DNA from: Acidobacteriota bacterium | Lineage (GTDB): Bacteria > Acidobacteriota > Terriglobia > Terriglobales > Acidobacteriaceae | Direction: 5' to 3' | Length of the DNA stretch: 45,861 nt | NCBI GenBank assembly: GCA_021781495.1 | Contig: JAJXWS010000019.1 | Location: 1 to 45,861 of the forward strand | In this document: positions 18,319 to 25,936 of the stretch, piece by piece | Layout of the letters: each line of letters opens with the position of its first letter | Position numbering within the stretch: position 1 is the stretch's first letter | Program-made: the position numbers and the translations under genes | The notes under the pieces: generated by a model | The model's input: only the letters and a program-made list of their open reading frames with translations | What the model was told of the DNA's origin: nothing | Databases searched by the model: none

Positions 18319-18901
18319 ATCGGAAACGATGTTTCCAGCCCGGCGGGAGATGTAAGCAACGAGGGAGATCGAAGCGTAGTCCCTTGGCCTTTGCGGAGAT
18401 GGAGCAAGAAGGGGAGAGATGGGAATCGGATGCGGCCCAGCCGCAGAAGAGGACCGGAAGGAACCGGAAGGCAAGATCGACGGCCAGCCGAGAGATGAGA
18501 TTTGAAGGAAGCCGAAGCGAGCACCCGACGCTGGGCCGGAAGATGCAGGATTCGAAGGACGCCGGAGACTGAGTGGACGGGCAACCGAAGACCCGGACAA
18601 AGGCGAAGATCGGAGATTCATCCACGGTCCTGACAGGGCGATGCAAAGTTCAGTGGACGGAGGTGCGGCACAACCGGCCTTTGCGGCAACGAAACGGAAG
18701 AAGGAAAGCGGAAGATCCGATGCGGCTGGGAAGCAGAGGAGAATCCGGTGGAATTCCGAAGAGACATTGACGGCCAGCCGGAAGAGCAGCACGGAAGAAG
18801 ATTGAAGATTCATCGTCAGGCACGACCGTAAGGCGTTGAACCCGACGAACTACGAGGACACCCGGAAAGCGCCAGGGACTGATTCAGGTCTCTGGCGTTT
18901 T
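18319..18901 (+). ncRNA. Candidate large non-coding RNA with a 290-nt internal duplication
   Basis: Bases 18179-18900 contain no believable gene. Two sets of blocks recur at one constant offset of 290: ATCGGA (18319/18609), GGCCTTTGCGG (18386/18676), GATGCGGC (18429/18719) and GACGGCCAGCCG (18479/18769). Sequence between the blocks has diverged strongly, as in structured RNA repeats. The plus strand is roughly 70% purine in the lines counted by eye. Local hairpins include GGAAAC / GTTTCC (18322-18336) and TGCGGC / GCCGCA (18431-18445). It ends in a strong intrinsic terminator at 18866-18901, with strand bias to the plus strand. The 5' end is uncertain; TTGACG at 18207-18212 is a possible -35. 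It does not match what I know of tmRNA, RNase P RNA or 6S RNA. Confidence 0.45.
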
Positions 18902-18904
18902 CGT
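18866..18904 (+). terminator. Intrinsic terminator at the end of the RNA candidate
   Basis: Stem of 14 pairs, AAAGCGCCAGGGAC (18866-18879) with GTCTCTGGCGTTTT (18888-18901), 8-nt loop, T-rich after it. Two pairs are G-U on the plus-strand RNA and would be A-C mismatches on the minus-strand RNA, so the structure favours plus-strand transcription. Confidence 0.75.
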
Positions 18905-18938
18905 TTGTGCGCGCGTTTGCGCGCCGCCACGCGCATGG

Positions 18939-18966
18939 CCTGACCTGCCGGAACGCTCTGTATGAT
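18939..18966 (+). promoter_or_regulatory. Candidate promoter for the membrane-protein gene
   Basis: TATGAT (18961-18966) is a good -10, with CCTGAC/CTGACC around 18939-18945 as an imperfect -35. It lies just after the terminator and before the ATG at 19018. Confidence 0.35.
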
Positions 18967-19017
18967 GGGGTTTCGCGGCGGAGTGGATGCGAGGAGGGGG
19001 TCGGGATTTCTTTGGCC

Positions 19018-21201
19018 ATGATGATGGTGGATGGCGCCAACATAACAGCGGTGCAGATTCGGGAGAGCCTGCTGGGGGTTCTGGGGTTTGTTCCGGCGCT
19101 GGTGTGCACGGGCTACGCGACGGCGTGGCTGACGAATCTGCATGGGTTTCGCGGGCGCTCGCTGGTGGAGCGGGTGTTCTGGAGCGTGCCGCTGTCGCTG
19201 GCGGTGACGACGATTGGCTCGTACCTGGTGGGCAGGTTTGCCGGGTTGAATGCGGTGGTGGCGCTGCTGTGGACGAACGCGGCGGCTTGTGTGGCGCTGC
19301 TGGCGTGGGAGTGGCGCGGGCGCAGGCGACGGGGCGAGCGATGGGTGGTTGGCCTGCGGCCGCTGGGCCCGACGGCGCTGCTGCTGGCGGCGGCGTGGGT
19401 GGCGGTGGCCGTGCTGTCGCTGGTGGACCTGCAGAGCGGCCAGCACCTGTCGATGAACGTGGCGATCTGGGACCAGAGCTATCGGGTGAACTGGACGCAG
19501 ACGGTGTTGCGTACGGGCGTGCCTCCGGCGAACTCGCTGTACTGGTTTGGACATACAGCCACCATGCGCAACTACTACTACTGGTATGTAGTGTGCGCGG
19601 CGGTGGCGAAGATGTGGGGCCTGTCAGTGCGCGCCGTGTTTATTGCGGGCTGTGTGTGGTCAGGATTCGGCCTGGTGGCGCTGTTGGGACTGTTCCTGAA
19701 GCACGTTCTTGATTGTGGAGCGCGGCTGCGCAGGCAGTTGCTGGTTTGTGTGGGACTGTTGACGGTGACTGGGCTGGACCTGGGCGTGAACCTGTGGAAT
19801 GCGATTGTGCTGCATCAGCCTATGCCGGCGGATTTGGAGTGGTGGTCGAAGGACCCGATTGATAGCTGGTACGACTCGCTGCTTTGGGCGCCGCATCATG
19901 TGGCGAGCATGGTGTGTTGCCTGTTCGCGTTTCTGCTGGCATGGAAGTCGACGGGGGCGGAACCACCCAGCCCCGGACTGCGCAGGCAGGCACTGACGGT
20001 GGCGTTGATTGCCGCCGCGCTGGCGAGCGCATTCGGATTGTCGATCTATGTCGCTTTCGGATTCTTTCTGGGGATGCTGGTGTGGGCCTCGTGGCAGGCG
20101 GTGGCAGAGCATGCTCTGCGCAGAGCAGCGGTGATGGCGGCGGGCGGCATGGGCGCTGCGGTCTTGCTTGTACCCTACCTGCTGGAACTGCGCCATGATT
20201 CCGGCGGCACTGCGGGTGGCGGGCTCTTTGGTTTTGCGGTCCGCGAGATGATTCCGGCGGGTGGATTGCTGGCCTGGGGCTGGTTTCCTCGCATTGCGAT
20301 GGCACATCCGGTTGCGGCGCGGAATCTGGCTAACCTGATCCAGCTTGTGCCCGGATATGTGTTTGAGCTAGGCTTCTACTTCTTCGTGCTGTGCATTTTT
20401 CTGATTCCGGCATGGCGGGGAAGACGTGCGCTGACGGAGGCGCAGCGGTCTCTGGTGGTGCTGGCGGTGGCATCGTTCCCATTTCTGTCGCTACTGCGCT
20501 CGCGGGTGCTGGCCTATGACGATTACGGAATTCGCTCTGTACTGATTCTGCAGTGCGTGCTGTTGCTGCTGGCCTCGGAGCTTTTGATGGGGGGAGGAAT
20601 GGCAGACCAGCGGCGGGGAACGACGGTGGAAGTGCCCGGCGTGTCGCCGAGAACGCCGCAGTGGTTGCGAGTGGCCGCTTCTCTGGCGTTGAGCCTGGGC
20701 GTTTTGAGCACCTTTTGCCAGGCGCTGATGCTGCGCTTCGTGCTTCCAGTGGCGGAGGCCAACATGAGCAAGCATCAGGTGCCGCAAGCGCGGGCCATCT
20801 CGCACAATGCGTACATTTCGCACGTTGGCTATGCGCAGATGGATCGCGCAGTTCCAAAGGATGCCGTGGTGCAGTTCAATCCCAAGGTGCCGAATCCGTT
20901 CTGGACCGACGTTGACCTGGTTGGGGTCAATCGTCAGGTGGCAATTGCCGGGGATACGGATGGATGCGGCTCCATGGCAGGCGGGGATCCGAGCGGATGT
21001 GCGGCGATGGCGGCGGCGGTGGATGGGCTCTACAAGGGAGCCACGGCGGAGCAGGCGCGCGCGGTGTGCGGCGAGTACGGGATCGGGTACCTGGTGGCGC
21101 GGGTGTATGACGCGGCGTGGAAGGACGGCGCGGGCTGGGTGTGGACGCTGCGGCCGGTGGTGCAGGACGCGGAGTTTCGCGTGCTGGACTGCGGACGCTA
21201 G
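19018..21201 (+). CDS. Large polytopic membrane protein, possibly GT-C-like
   Basis: A 727-residue protein with about a dozen hydrophobic segments distributed along its length (for example LLGVLGFVPALVCTGYATAW, ALLLAAAWVAVAVLSLV, LLVCVGLLTVTGLDLGVNLW) and a soluble C-terminal part of roughly 170 residues. Periplasmic-looking loops contain WDQSYRVNWTQTVLRTGVPP, FGHTATMRNYYYWYV and YDSLLWAPHHVASMV, a layout reminiscent of GT-C glycosyltransferases or O-antigen-ligase-like proteins; no family could be named. ATG 19018 is used; GGAGGGGG is 17 nt upstream, and TTG 19012 is an alternative. The longer frame from 18907 would begin right next to the terminator and is unlikely. The last codons lie in a 14-bp repeat array. 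Confidence 0.7.
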   Translation: MMMVDGANITAVQIRESLLGVLGFVPALVCTGYATAWLTNLHGFRGRSLVERVFWSVPLSLAVTTIGSYLVGRFAGLNAVVALLWTNAAACVALLAWEWRGRRRRGERWVVGLRPLGPTALLLAAAWVAVAVLSLVDLQSGQHLSMNVAIWDQSYRVNWTQTVLRTGVPPANSLYWFGHTATMRNYYYWYVVCAAVAKMWGLSVRAVFIAGCVWSGFGLVALLGLFLKHVLDCGARLRRQLLVCVGLLTVTGLDLGVNLWNAIVLHQPMPADLEWWSKDPIDSWYDSLLWAPHHVASMVCCLFAFLLAWKSTGAEPPSPGLRRQALTVALIAAALASAFGLSIYVAFGFFLGMLVWASWQAVAEHALRRAAVMAAGGMGAAVLLVPYLLELRHDSGGTAGGGLFGFAVREMIPAGGLLAWGWFPRIAMAHPVAARNLANLIQLVPGYVFELGFYFFVLCIFLIPAWRGRRALTEAQRSLVVLAVASFPFLSLLRSRVLAYDDYGIRSVLILQCVLLLLASELLMGGGMADQRRGTTVEVPGVSPRTPQWLRVAASLALSLGVLSTFCQALMLRFVLPVAEANMSKHQVPQARAISHNAYISHVGYAQMDRAVPKDAVVQFNPKVPNPFWTDVDLVGVNRQVAIAGDTDGCGSMAGGDPSGCAAMAAAVDGLYKGATAEQARAVCGEYGIGYLVARVYDAAWKDGAGWVWTLRPVVQDAEFRVLDCGR

Positions 21202-21225
21202 ACTGCGGACGTTAGACTGCGGACG
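21184..21225 (+). repeat. 14-bp tandem repeat, three units, spanning a stop codon
   Basis: Three successive 14-bp units ending GACTGCGGACG (21184-21197, 21198-21211, 21212-21225). The first encodes the last residues of the membrane protein (LDCGR) and the TAG stop falls in the second. Unit one differs at two or three positions. Confidence 0.9.
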
Positions 21226-21248
21226 CGGATGCGGCAGTGCCGCGGGCT

Positions 21249-21680
21249 CTAGTACGCCAGCACGGCGGCAACAAGCAGCACGGTGGCGACGACGAGGATG
21301 GCGAGGTTCATGTCGAACTCGACGACGCCGCTGCGGGCGCGGATGCGGGCGATGGGCATGCCGTTGGGGTCGCGGAGCGTTCCGCTGTAGAGGCCGCGCG
21401 CGAAGAAGGCCGCAAAGAAGCCGATCATGGGAAGAGCGGTGAGAACCGCGACGAGATAGAAGCGCTGGTCGAGGGTGGGCCCGGGCCACCACAGGAGTGC
21501 GACTTCCACGGCGGCGGCGAGGGTTTGGGTGAGCGTTTGCGAGACGACGTGAAACCGCGCGTGACCAGGCCACAGCGGGTTGGTGGCATGGGTGCGGTTG
21601 AGGTCGATGAAGAGCGGGGCGATGCCCTGGCCCGCCGCGAGGGCGGTGAGCAGGATGCGGGCTGGAATCACGGCAGGCAC
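21249..21680 (-). CDS. Four-helix integral membrane protein, DUF6640-like, unknown function
   Basis: A 143-residue hydrophobic protein with about four transmembrane segments: ILLTALAAGQGIAPLFIDLN, VVSQTLTQTLAAAVEVALLWW, FYLVAVLTALPMIGFFAAFF, and a C-terminal MNLAILVVATVLLVAAVLAY. Between them are conserved-looking polar stretches NRTHATNPLWPGHARFH and the loop RDPNGMPIARIR. The HATNPLWPGHARFHVV pattern is typical of a small family of unknown function found in many bacteria. The start is uncertain: GTG 21680 begins just before the first helix, with no good Shine-Dalgarno. It ends close to, and convergent with, the large membrane-protein gene. Confidence 0.65.
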   Translation of the reverse strand: MPAVIPARILLTALAAGQGIAPLFIDLNRTHATNPLWPGHARFHVVSQTLTQTLAAAVEVALLWWPGPTLDQRFYLVAVLTALPMIGFFAAFFARGLYSGTLRDPNGMPIARIRARSGVVEFDMNLAILVVATVLLVAAVLAY

Positions 21681-21808
21681 TAAGGGCAGTCTACGTTGAC
21701 GCCACGGGCCGTGTGGAGTGCATTGTGAGGGCGGTCGTGTAGCTTGAGCGGGGCCGCGGTTTCGGCGCTGCGATGAGGGCCGGAACCGCGTACGGTGTTT
21801 GCCTGCGC

Positions 21809-23485
21809 TTAGTGGACGGCAACGTCGCCGGCGGGTTTGCCGGGGCGGCTCTTGCTGAGCAGGAAGGCCAGGACGATGAGCCCGATGGACATCCACGACA
21901 GCTCCATGTAGACGTCCTGGTAGCCCTGCATCTGGGCCTGCATGTTGAGCTGGTTGTAGATGGAGGCCAGCGCCATGCCGGAACCGTTGCCGCCGCCGAA
22001 GTGTCCGCTGAAGAAGCCGGTGAGCATCTGCTTCTGCTGCTCAAAGGCGATGGAGCTGGACTGCATAGAGTTTTGCAGGTGGGCCTGGTGCCACATGGCG
22101 CGGCTGGTGACCTGCGCATTGGTGATGGCGATAAGGATGCTTCCGCCAAGGTTGCGGACGAAGTTGATGAGTCCGGCGACCTGGTTGCTCTCCTCCTTGG
22201 GCATGCCGACGTAGGCGGCGTTGGTGATGGAGATGAAGCAGAAGGGCAGCGGGAGCATCTGGATGACGCGCAGCCAGGAGGCCTGCGCGAAGGTCATCTG
22301 CAGGTTGGTGACGTCTGCCGCGTAGCGGAAGGTGAGCACCAGCAGGGTGAATCCGATGAGGGTGAGGGTGCGCGCGGAGAACTTGCCGGTGGCGTATCCG
22401 GCGAAGGGCATGACGAAGACGAGCGTGATGCCGCCGGCGGTGAGGGCCAGGCCCGCGGTGGTGGCGTTGTAGCCCAGCAGCTCCTGCATGAACTGCGGCT
22501 GCAGGACGGTGTTGGCGTTAAGCACGCCGCCGACCAGCATCATGAGGAAGCAGCAGATGGCGAAGTTGCGGAAGCGAAAGAGCTTGAGGTTGATGAGCGG
22601 GTCCTTCTGCCGCCACTCCCACAGGACGAGGGCCACGAGGCCACCGATGAAGAGGAAGGCGAAGAAGCGAATGAAGCCGGAGGAGAACCAGTCGTTCTCC
22701 TCGCCCTTGTCGAGCATGATCTGAAGGCCGCCCATGGAGATGGTGAGGAAGGCGAGCCCGAGGTAGTCCATGTTGCGCAGCCGGGAGGGGTCGGCCTTGA
22801 TCCACGGCGGATCTTCGATGAGCCGGCTGACGAGGATGTAGGCAAGGATGCCGACGGGGATGTTGATGAAGAAGATCCAGCGCCAGGAGAAGTTGTCGGT
22901 AATCCAGCCGCCGAGGGTGGGCCCGATGGACGGGGCAAGGACAGCGACGAGTCCGTAGAGGGCGAAGGCCTGGCCTCGCTTGTGGGGCTCAAAGCTGTCG
23001 GCCATGATGGCCTGGGCCATGGGCTGCATGCCGCCGCCGCCCGCGCCCTGAATCACGCGGAAGACGATGAGCAGGGGCAGCGATGGAGCTATGCCGCAGA
23101 GGAAGCTGGCGATGGTGAAGATGGTGATGCAGAAGACAAAGAAGTTGCGGCGGCCCATCAGGCTGCTGGCCCAGCCGCCGAGGGGGAGCACGATGGCGTT
23201 AGAGACGAGGTAGCTGGTGAGCACCCAGGTGCCCTGATCGGTGCTGGCGGCAAGGCTGCCGGCGATGTGCGGCAGGGCGACGTTGGCGATGGAGGTATCG
23301 AGCACCTCCATGAAGGCCGCCAGAGCGACGGTCATGGCGATGAGCCAGGGATTGACCCGGGGCTTCCAGTGCGCGTGAAGGTCAGGACTGGGGTTGACCA
23401 CAGTCTTCTCCGGCGCGCTGGTGGGGGCCGCTGAGGGGGTTGGCTTGCTCGACAAAAACGGCTCCTTTGCCTTCGTTTCAGGCAC
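21809..23485 (-). CDS. MFS drug-efflux permease, DHA2 (EmrB/QacA) family
   Basis: A 558-residue transporter with the 14-helix DHA2 pattern. After a polar N-terminal ~40 residues come the family's motif in helix 1 (AFMEVLDTSIANVALPHIAGSL), LTSYLVSNAIVLPLGGW, GRRNFFVF in the loop between helices 2 and 3, and motif C-like LYGLVAVLAPSIGPTLGGWI followed by WRWIFFINIPVG. These strongly match EmrB. It would export lipophilic compounds by proton antiport, usually with an EmrA-type adaptor and an outer-membrane channel; neither is next to it here, so partners must be elsewhere. CGTTTCAGG / AAAGGAGCC on the coding strand precede or surround the start. Substrate unknown. Confidence 0.92.
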   Translation of the reverse strand: MPETKAKEPFLSSKPTPSAAPTSAPEKTVVNPSPDLHAHWKPRVNPWLIAMTVALAAFMEVLDTSIANVALPHIAGSLAASTDQGTWVLTSYLVSNAIVLPLGGWASSLMGRRNFFVFCITIFTIASFLCGIAPSLPLLIVFRVIQGAGGGGMQPMAQAIMADSFEPHKRGQAFALYGLVAVLAPSIGPTLGGWITDNFSWRWIFFINIPVGILAYILVSRLIEDPPWIKADPSRLRNMDYLGLAFLTISMGGLQIMLDKGEENDWFSSGFIRFFAFLFIGGLVALVLWEWRQKDPLINLKLFRFRNFAICCFLMMLVGGVLNANTVLQPQFMQELLGYNATTAGLALTAGGITLVFVMPFAGYATGKFSARTLTLIGFTLLVLTFRYAADVTNLQMTFAQASWLRVIQMLPLPFCFISITNAAYVGMPKEESNQVAGLINFVRNLGGSILIAITNAQVTSRAMWHQAHLQNSMQSSSIAFEQQKQMLTGFFSGHFGGGNGSGMALASIYNQLNMQAQMQGYQDVYMELSWMSIGLIVLAFLLSKSRPGKPAGDVAVH

Positions 23486-23606
23486 TTAGATTGAGGAAAC
23501 GAGGCTGTCTGACGATGCTCCTGCCGGGCGATTGGCCGGCGGAGGGCTCAGCAGCAGTTGGAAACTGGCGTACCTAGCAATAGATGACGGAGGCAGGCGC
23601 AGGGGT

Positions 23607-24902
23607 TCATGGATTGATGGGGATGGGGGTATCCGGGGGCAGGCTGTGCGGCGAAGGGCGCCAGCCCACGAGCGCAATGGCCAGCGCGACGGCCTGCATG
23701 GCCACGATGAAGGCTACGCAGGCGGGCCACTTGCCCAGAGACCAGAAGAAGCCGGGAACGACGCCGGCCGCGGTTCCGCCCAGGTAGTAGCAGGTGAGGT
23801 AGAGGCCGGCTGCGGTGACGCGGGCCTCCGGCGGCGAGGCGACGCGAAGGTGGCTTTGCGAGGCGGTTTGGGCGATAAAGACGCCGCTGGAGACGAGGGC
23901 CAGCCCGAGAAGGACGACGGGGAGCGAGGGCACCAGGGTGAGCAGCACTCCGGCGATGGAGCAGAGGATGGCTCCGCTGATGCCGGCGCGCAGGCCGACG
24001 CGGGTGATGATGTAGCCGGCGGCGGGGGTGACGACCAATCCGACGAGGTAGACAAAAAAGAGATAGCTGAGCGCCGAGGTGGAGAGGCTGAAGGGCGGGG
24101 CGGCGAGGTGGAAGGTGATCCACGTGAAGACGCCAACCAGGGAGAAGAGCACGTTGAAGCCGACGGCGAAGGTGGCCACCAGGCGACGGCGGCGGAAGAG
24201 CGCCTGCACCTGGTAGGGGAAGGCGGGCAGCCGGCTGGCGGAGCGCGCGGCGGCAGGGCGGGGACGTCCGCGGGGCAGCCACGCGGCGACGGCGAGCGCT
24301 CCGGCGAGGGCGGCGACGCCGAGCACGAGAAAGCTGACGCGCCAGCTGAACCACTCCGCCAGCAGACCGGCGGAGAGGCGGCCCATGAAGCCGCCAAGGG
24401 CGGTGCCGCTGACGTAGAAGCTCATGATGAGGGCGACGCGATTGGGCGGCCACTCCTCGCCGATGTAGGTGATGAGGACGGCGATGACGCCGGGGATGGT
24501 GACGCCCTGCAGAAATCGCCAGAAGACGAGTTGGGGCAGCGAGGTGGCCGTGGCCGCCAGCAGCGTGGGCAGCGAGATGCCCAGGAGCGAGGCGACGATG
24601 ACGCGCTTGCGCGGCAGGCGCTCGGTGAGGGCTCCGAAGATGGGCGCGGAGAGGGCGACGCCGAGAGTGGCGGCCGAGACGGTGAGGCCGATGGCGGTTT
24701 TGGAGACGTGGAAGAGCCCGGAGAGCATGGGCAGCAGCGGCTGGGTGCAGTAGAGCTCCAGGAAGGCGCAGACGCCGCAGAGGGCGACGGCAGCGGCAGC
24801 CCAGTGGCTGGGGGTTGGACGGGCAGGTTGGAGCGGGGTGTCCAAGCAACAGGATACCGGATGGGCCGCGAGGCGGCGGCGTGCGCCCGGTCCGCCTCGC
24901 AT
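23607..24902 (-). CDS. MFS transporter, YnfM-like
   Basis: A 431-residue 12-helix major facilitator. The first helix motif FLELYCTQPLLPMLSGLF and the following SKTAIGLTVSAATLGVALSAPIFGALTERLPRKRV (motif A type: G-x-L-x-x-R-x-x-R-K) match the YnfM/arabinose-efflux type of the DHA1 family. Further landmarks are FWRFLQGVTIPGVIAVLITYIGEEW and the second-half GLALVSSGVFIAQTASQSHL. The start at 24902 gives about 30 non-conserved residues before the first helix; a downstream TTG near 24845 is a possible alternative. It runs in the same direction as the EmrB-type gene, 121 bp before its start. Substrate unknown. Confidence 0.88.
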   Translation of the reverse strand: MRGGPGARRRLAAHPVSCCLDTPLQPARPTPSHWAAAAVALCGVCAFLELYCTQPLLPMLSGLFHVSKTAIGLTVSAATLGVALSAPIFGALTERLPRKRVIVASLLGISLPTLLAATATSLPQLVFWRFLQGVTIPGVIAVLITYIGEEWPPNRVALIMSFYVSGTALGGFMGRLSAGLLAEWFSWRVSFLVLGVAALAGALAVAAWLPRGRPRPAAARSASRLPAFPYQVQALFRRRRLVATFAVGFNVLFSLVGVFTWITFHLAAPPFSLSTSALSYLFFVYLVGLVVTPAAGYIITRVGLRAGISGAILCSIAGVLLTLVPSLPVVLLGLALVSSGVFIAQTASQSHLRVASPPEARVTAAGLYLTCYYLGGTAAGVVPGFFWSLGKWPACVAFIVAMQAVALAIALVGWRPSPHSLPPDTPIPINP

Positions 24903-24910
24903 GGCGCAGG

Positions 24911-25636
24911 TCAGCCCTGCATGAATGTGGCGAACTTGATCCAGAACGGCGTTTGCCCAAGCGGGATTCTGCCTATGGTTTCAACCGCCAGTATCAGGAA
25001 GCAGATGAGTGAGACGCGATGCACCTTCTTGAGCGTGACGAGGTCGTAGGCCACGACCATGGCTGGAAGGACAAGGAAGATGAGGGACATCGCCAGCGGG
25101 CCCATGGGGGTGATGGTGTAGGGGAATCGTCCCACGGCCGCGCTGAGCAGCATGATGGTGGCAAAGAGGATGAGCCGCTTGTGTTCCACGGGGCGGCGCC
25201 GCGCGGCATACGCCCAGGCTATGAGCACGGCGAAGACGGCGATGGCCGTCATGGGCACTACGTAGAAGACCTTGGCGTCCAGACCCGACCCGGGAGGCGA
25301 CATGCCGCGGCGGAGCGCGTCAGTGGCGGCGAGGATTCCGACGACGAGCATGACGGATGCCAGTCCGAATCCCCACAGGCCGAGGCGGCGATGCACCTGC
25401 ACCTTGCGCGCGCTGACGAGCGCAGTCTGCACGATGAGCGTGAGCAGCCAGAGGGTGAAGACGATGGCGTGGATGTGGATGATCCGGCTGGGCAGCGGGG
25501 CGTGAATCATGCCCGCGGCGTAGTAGGTCTTGGCGAAGCCGAGCCAGGTGACGAGGAGAACGACAGCGCACATGAGGGGGAAGAAGATGCGGTCAGGATG
25601 GACAGGCCGCCGGAGTGTGAGAGCGGAGGTGGTCAC
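24911..25636 (-). CDS. Multi-span membrane protein of unknown function
   Basis: A 241-residue protein of about seven transmembrane helices. It contains His-rich conserved positions at helix ends: HIHAIVFTLWLLTLIVQTALV, VHRRLGLWGF, and EHKRLILFATIMLLSAAVGRFP. This pattern recurs in uncharacterised bacterial proteins; paired His and Arg near the membrane surface suggest a possible heme or metal site, but that is speculation. The GTG start at 25636 is set by GAGGAGAACCT just upstream, a strong Shine-Dalgarno. It ends 9 bp upstream of the YnfM-like gene start, on the same strand, so it probably lies first in a unit with the two MFS transporters. Confidence 0.75.
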   Translation of the reverse strand: MTTSALTLRRPVHPDRIFFPLMCAVVLLVTWLGFAKTYYAAGMIHAPLPSRIIHIHAIVFTLWLLTLIVQTALVSARKVQVHRRLGLWGFGLASVMLVVGILAATDALRRGMSPPGSGLDAKVFYVVPMTAIAVFAVLIAWAYAARRRPVEHKRLILFATIMLLSAAVGRFPYTITPMGPLAMSLIFLVLPAMVVAYDLVTLKKVHRVSLICFLILAVETIGRIPLGQTPFWIKFATFMQG

Positions 25637-25936
25637 AGGTTCTCCTCGGGGGCGGGATGGCGCGATCACGGCGCATATCCCGGGGTTGTCTTGCTGGGTC
25701 CCAGGCATGAGGACCGGCACGAATGGTTGCAGGCTGCGCGGGAACGGGTGCGCGCCTGGCAGTTGAATCGGGTTTTCGCATCGCTGGCCGGTAACAAGGA
25801 ACAGTACGGCTGTGGGGGCAACCGGGGAAGCTGCATTGGCCAGATGGTTGATGACCATGATGACGGGAGGGCGGTGCGGGGTCAAGGAGATTTTGACGGG
25901 CCCGGACCGTGCCGGACGATATAACCTAGGCCAGAG
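25637..25936. other. 300-bp divergent intergenic region
   Basis: No gene is seen between the divergent membrane-protein gene and the MFS gene at 25937. TTGACG at 25893-25898 and TATAAC at 25920-25925 resemble promoter hexamers, but the 21-nt spacing is too long for a standard promoter; TATAAC alone may be a -10 for the downstream gene, with a very short leader. No operator palindrome stood out. Confidence 0.5.

Noticed and set aside
18008-18813. Long minus-strand reading frames across the 18.3-18.8 kb gap (up to ~248 codons)
   Set aside because: The strand is pyrimidine-rich, so stop codons are rare by composition. The predicted proteins are Ser/Pro/Leu/Arg repeats without domains, start inside the alaC gene, and lack ribosome sites.
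18179-18905. tmRNA, RNase P RNA or 6S RNA at this position
   Set aside because: None of the usual conserved segments (tmRNA tRNA-like ends and tag frame, the GAGGAAAGTCC-type RNase P core) is present.
23532-25049. A 505-codon plus-strand frame antisense to the YnfM-like transporter
   Set aside because: Gly/Glu/Asp-rich shadow translation; the opposite strand encodes a normal 12-helix permease.
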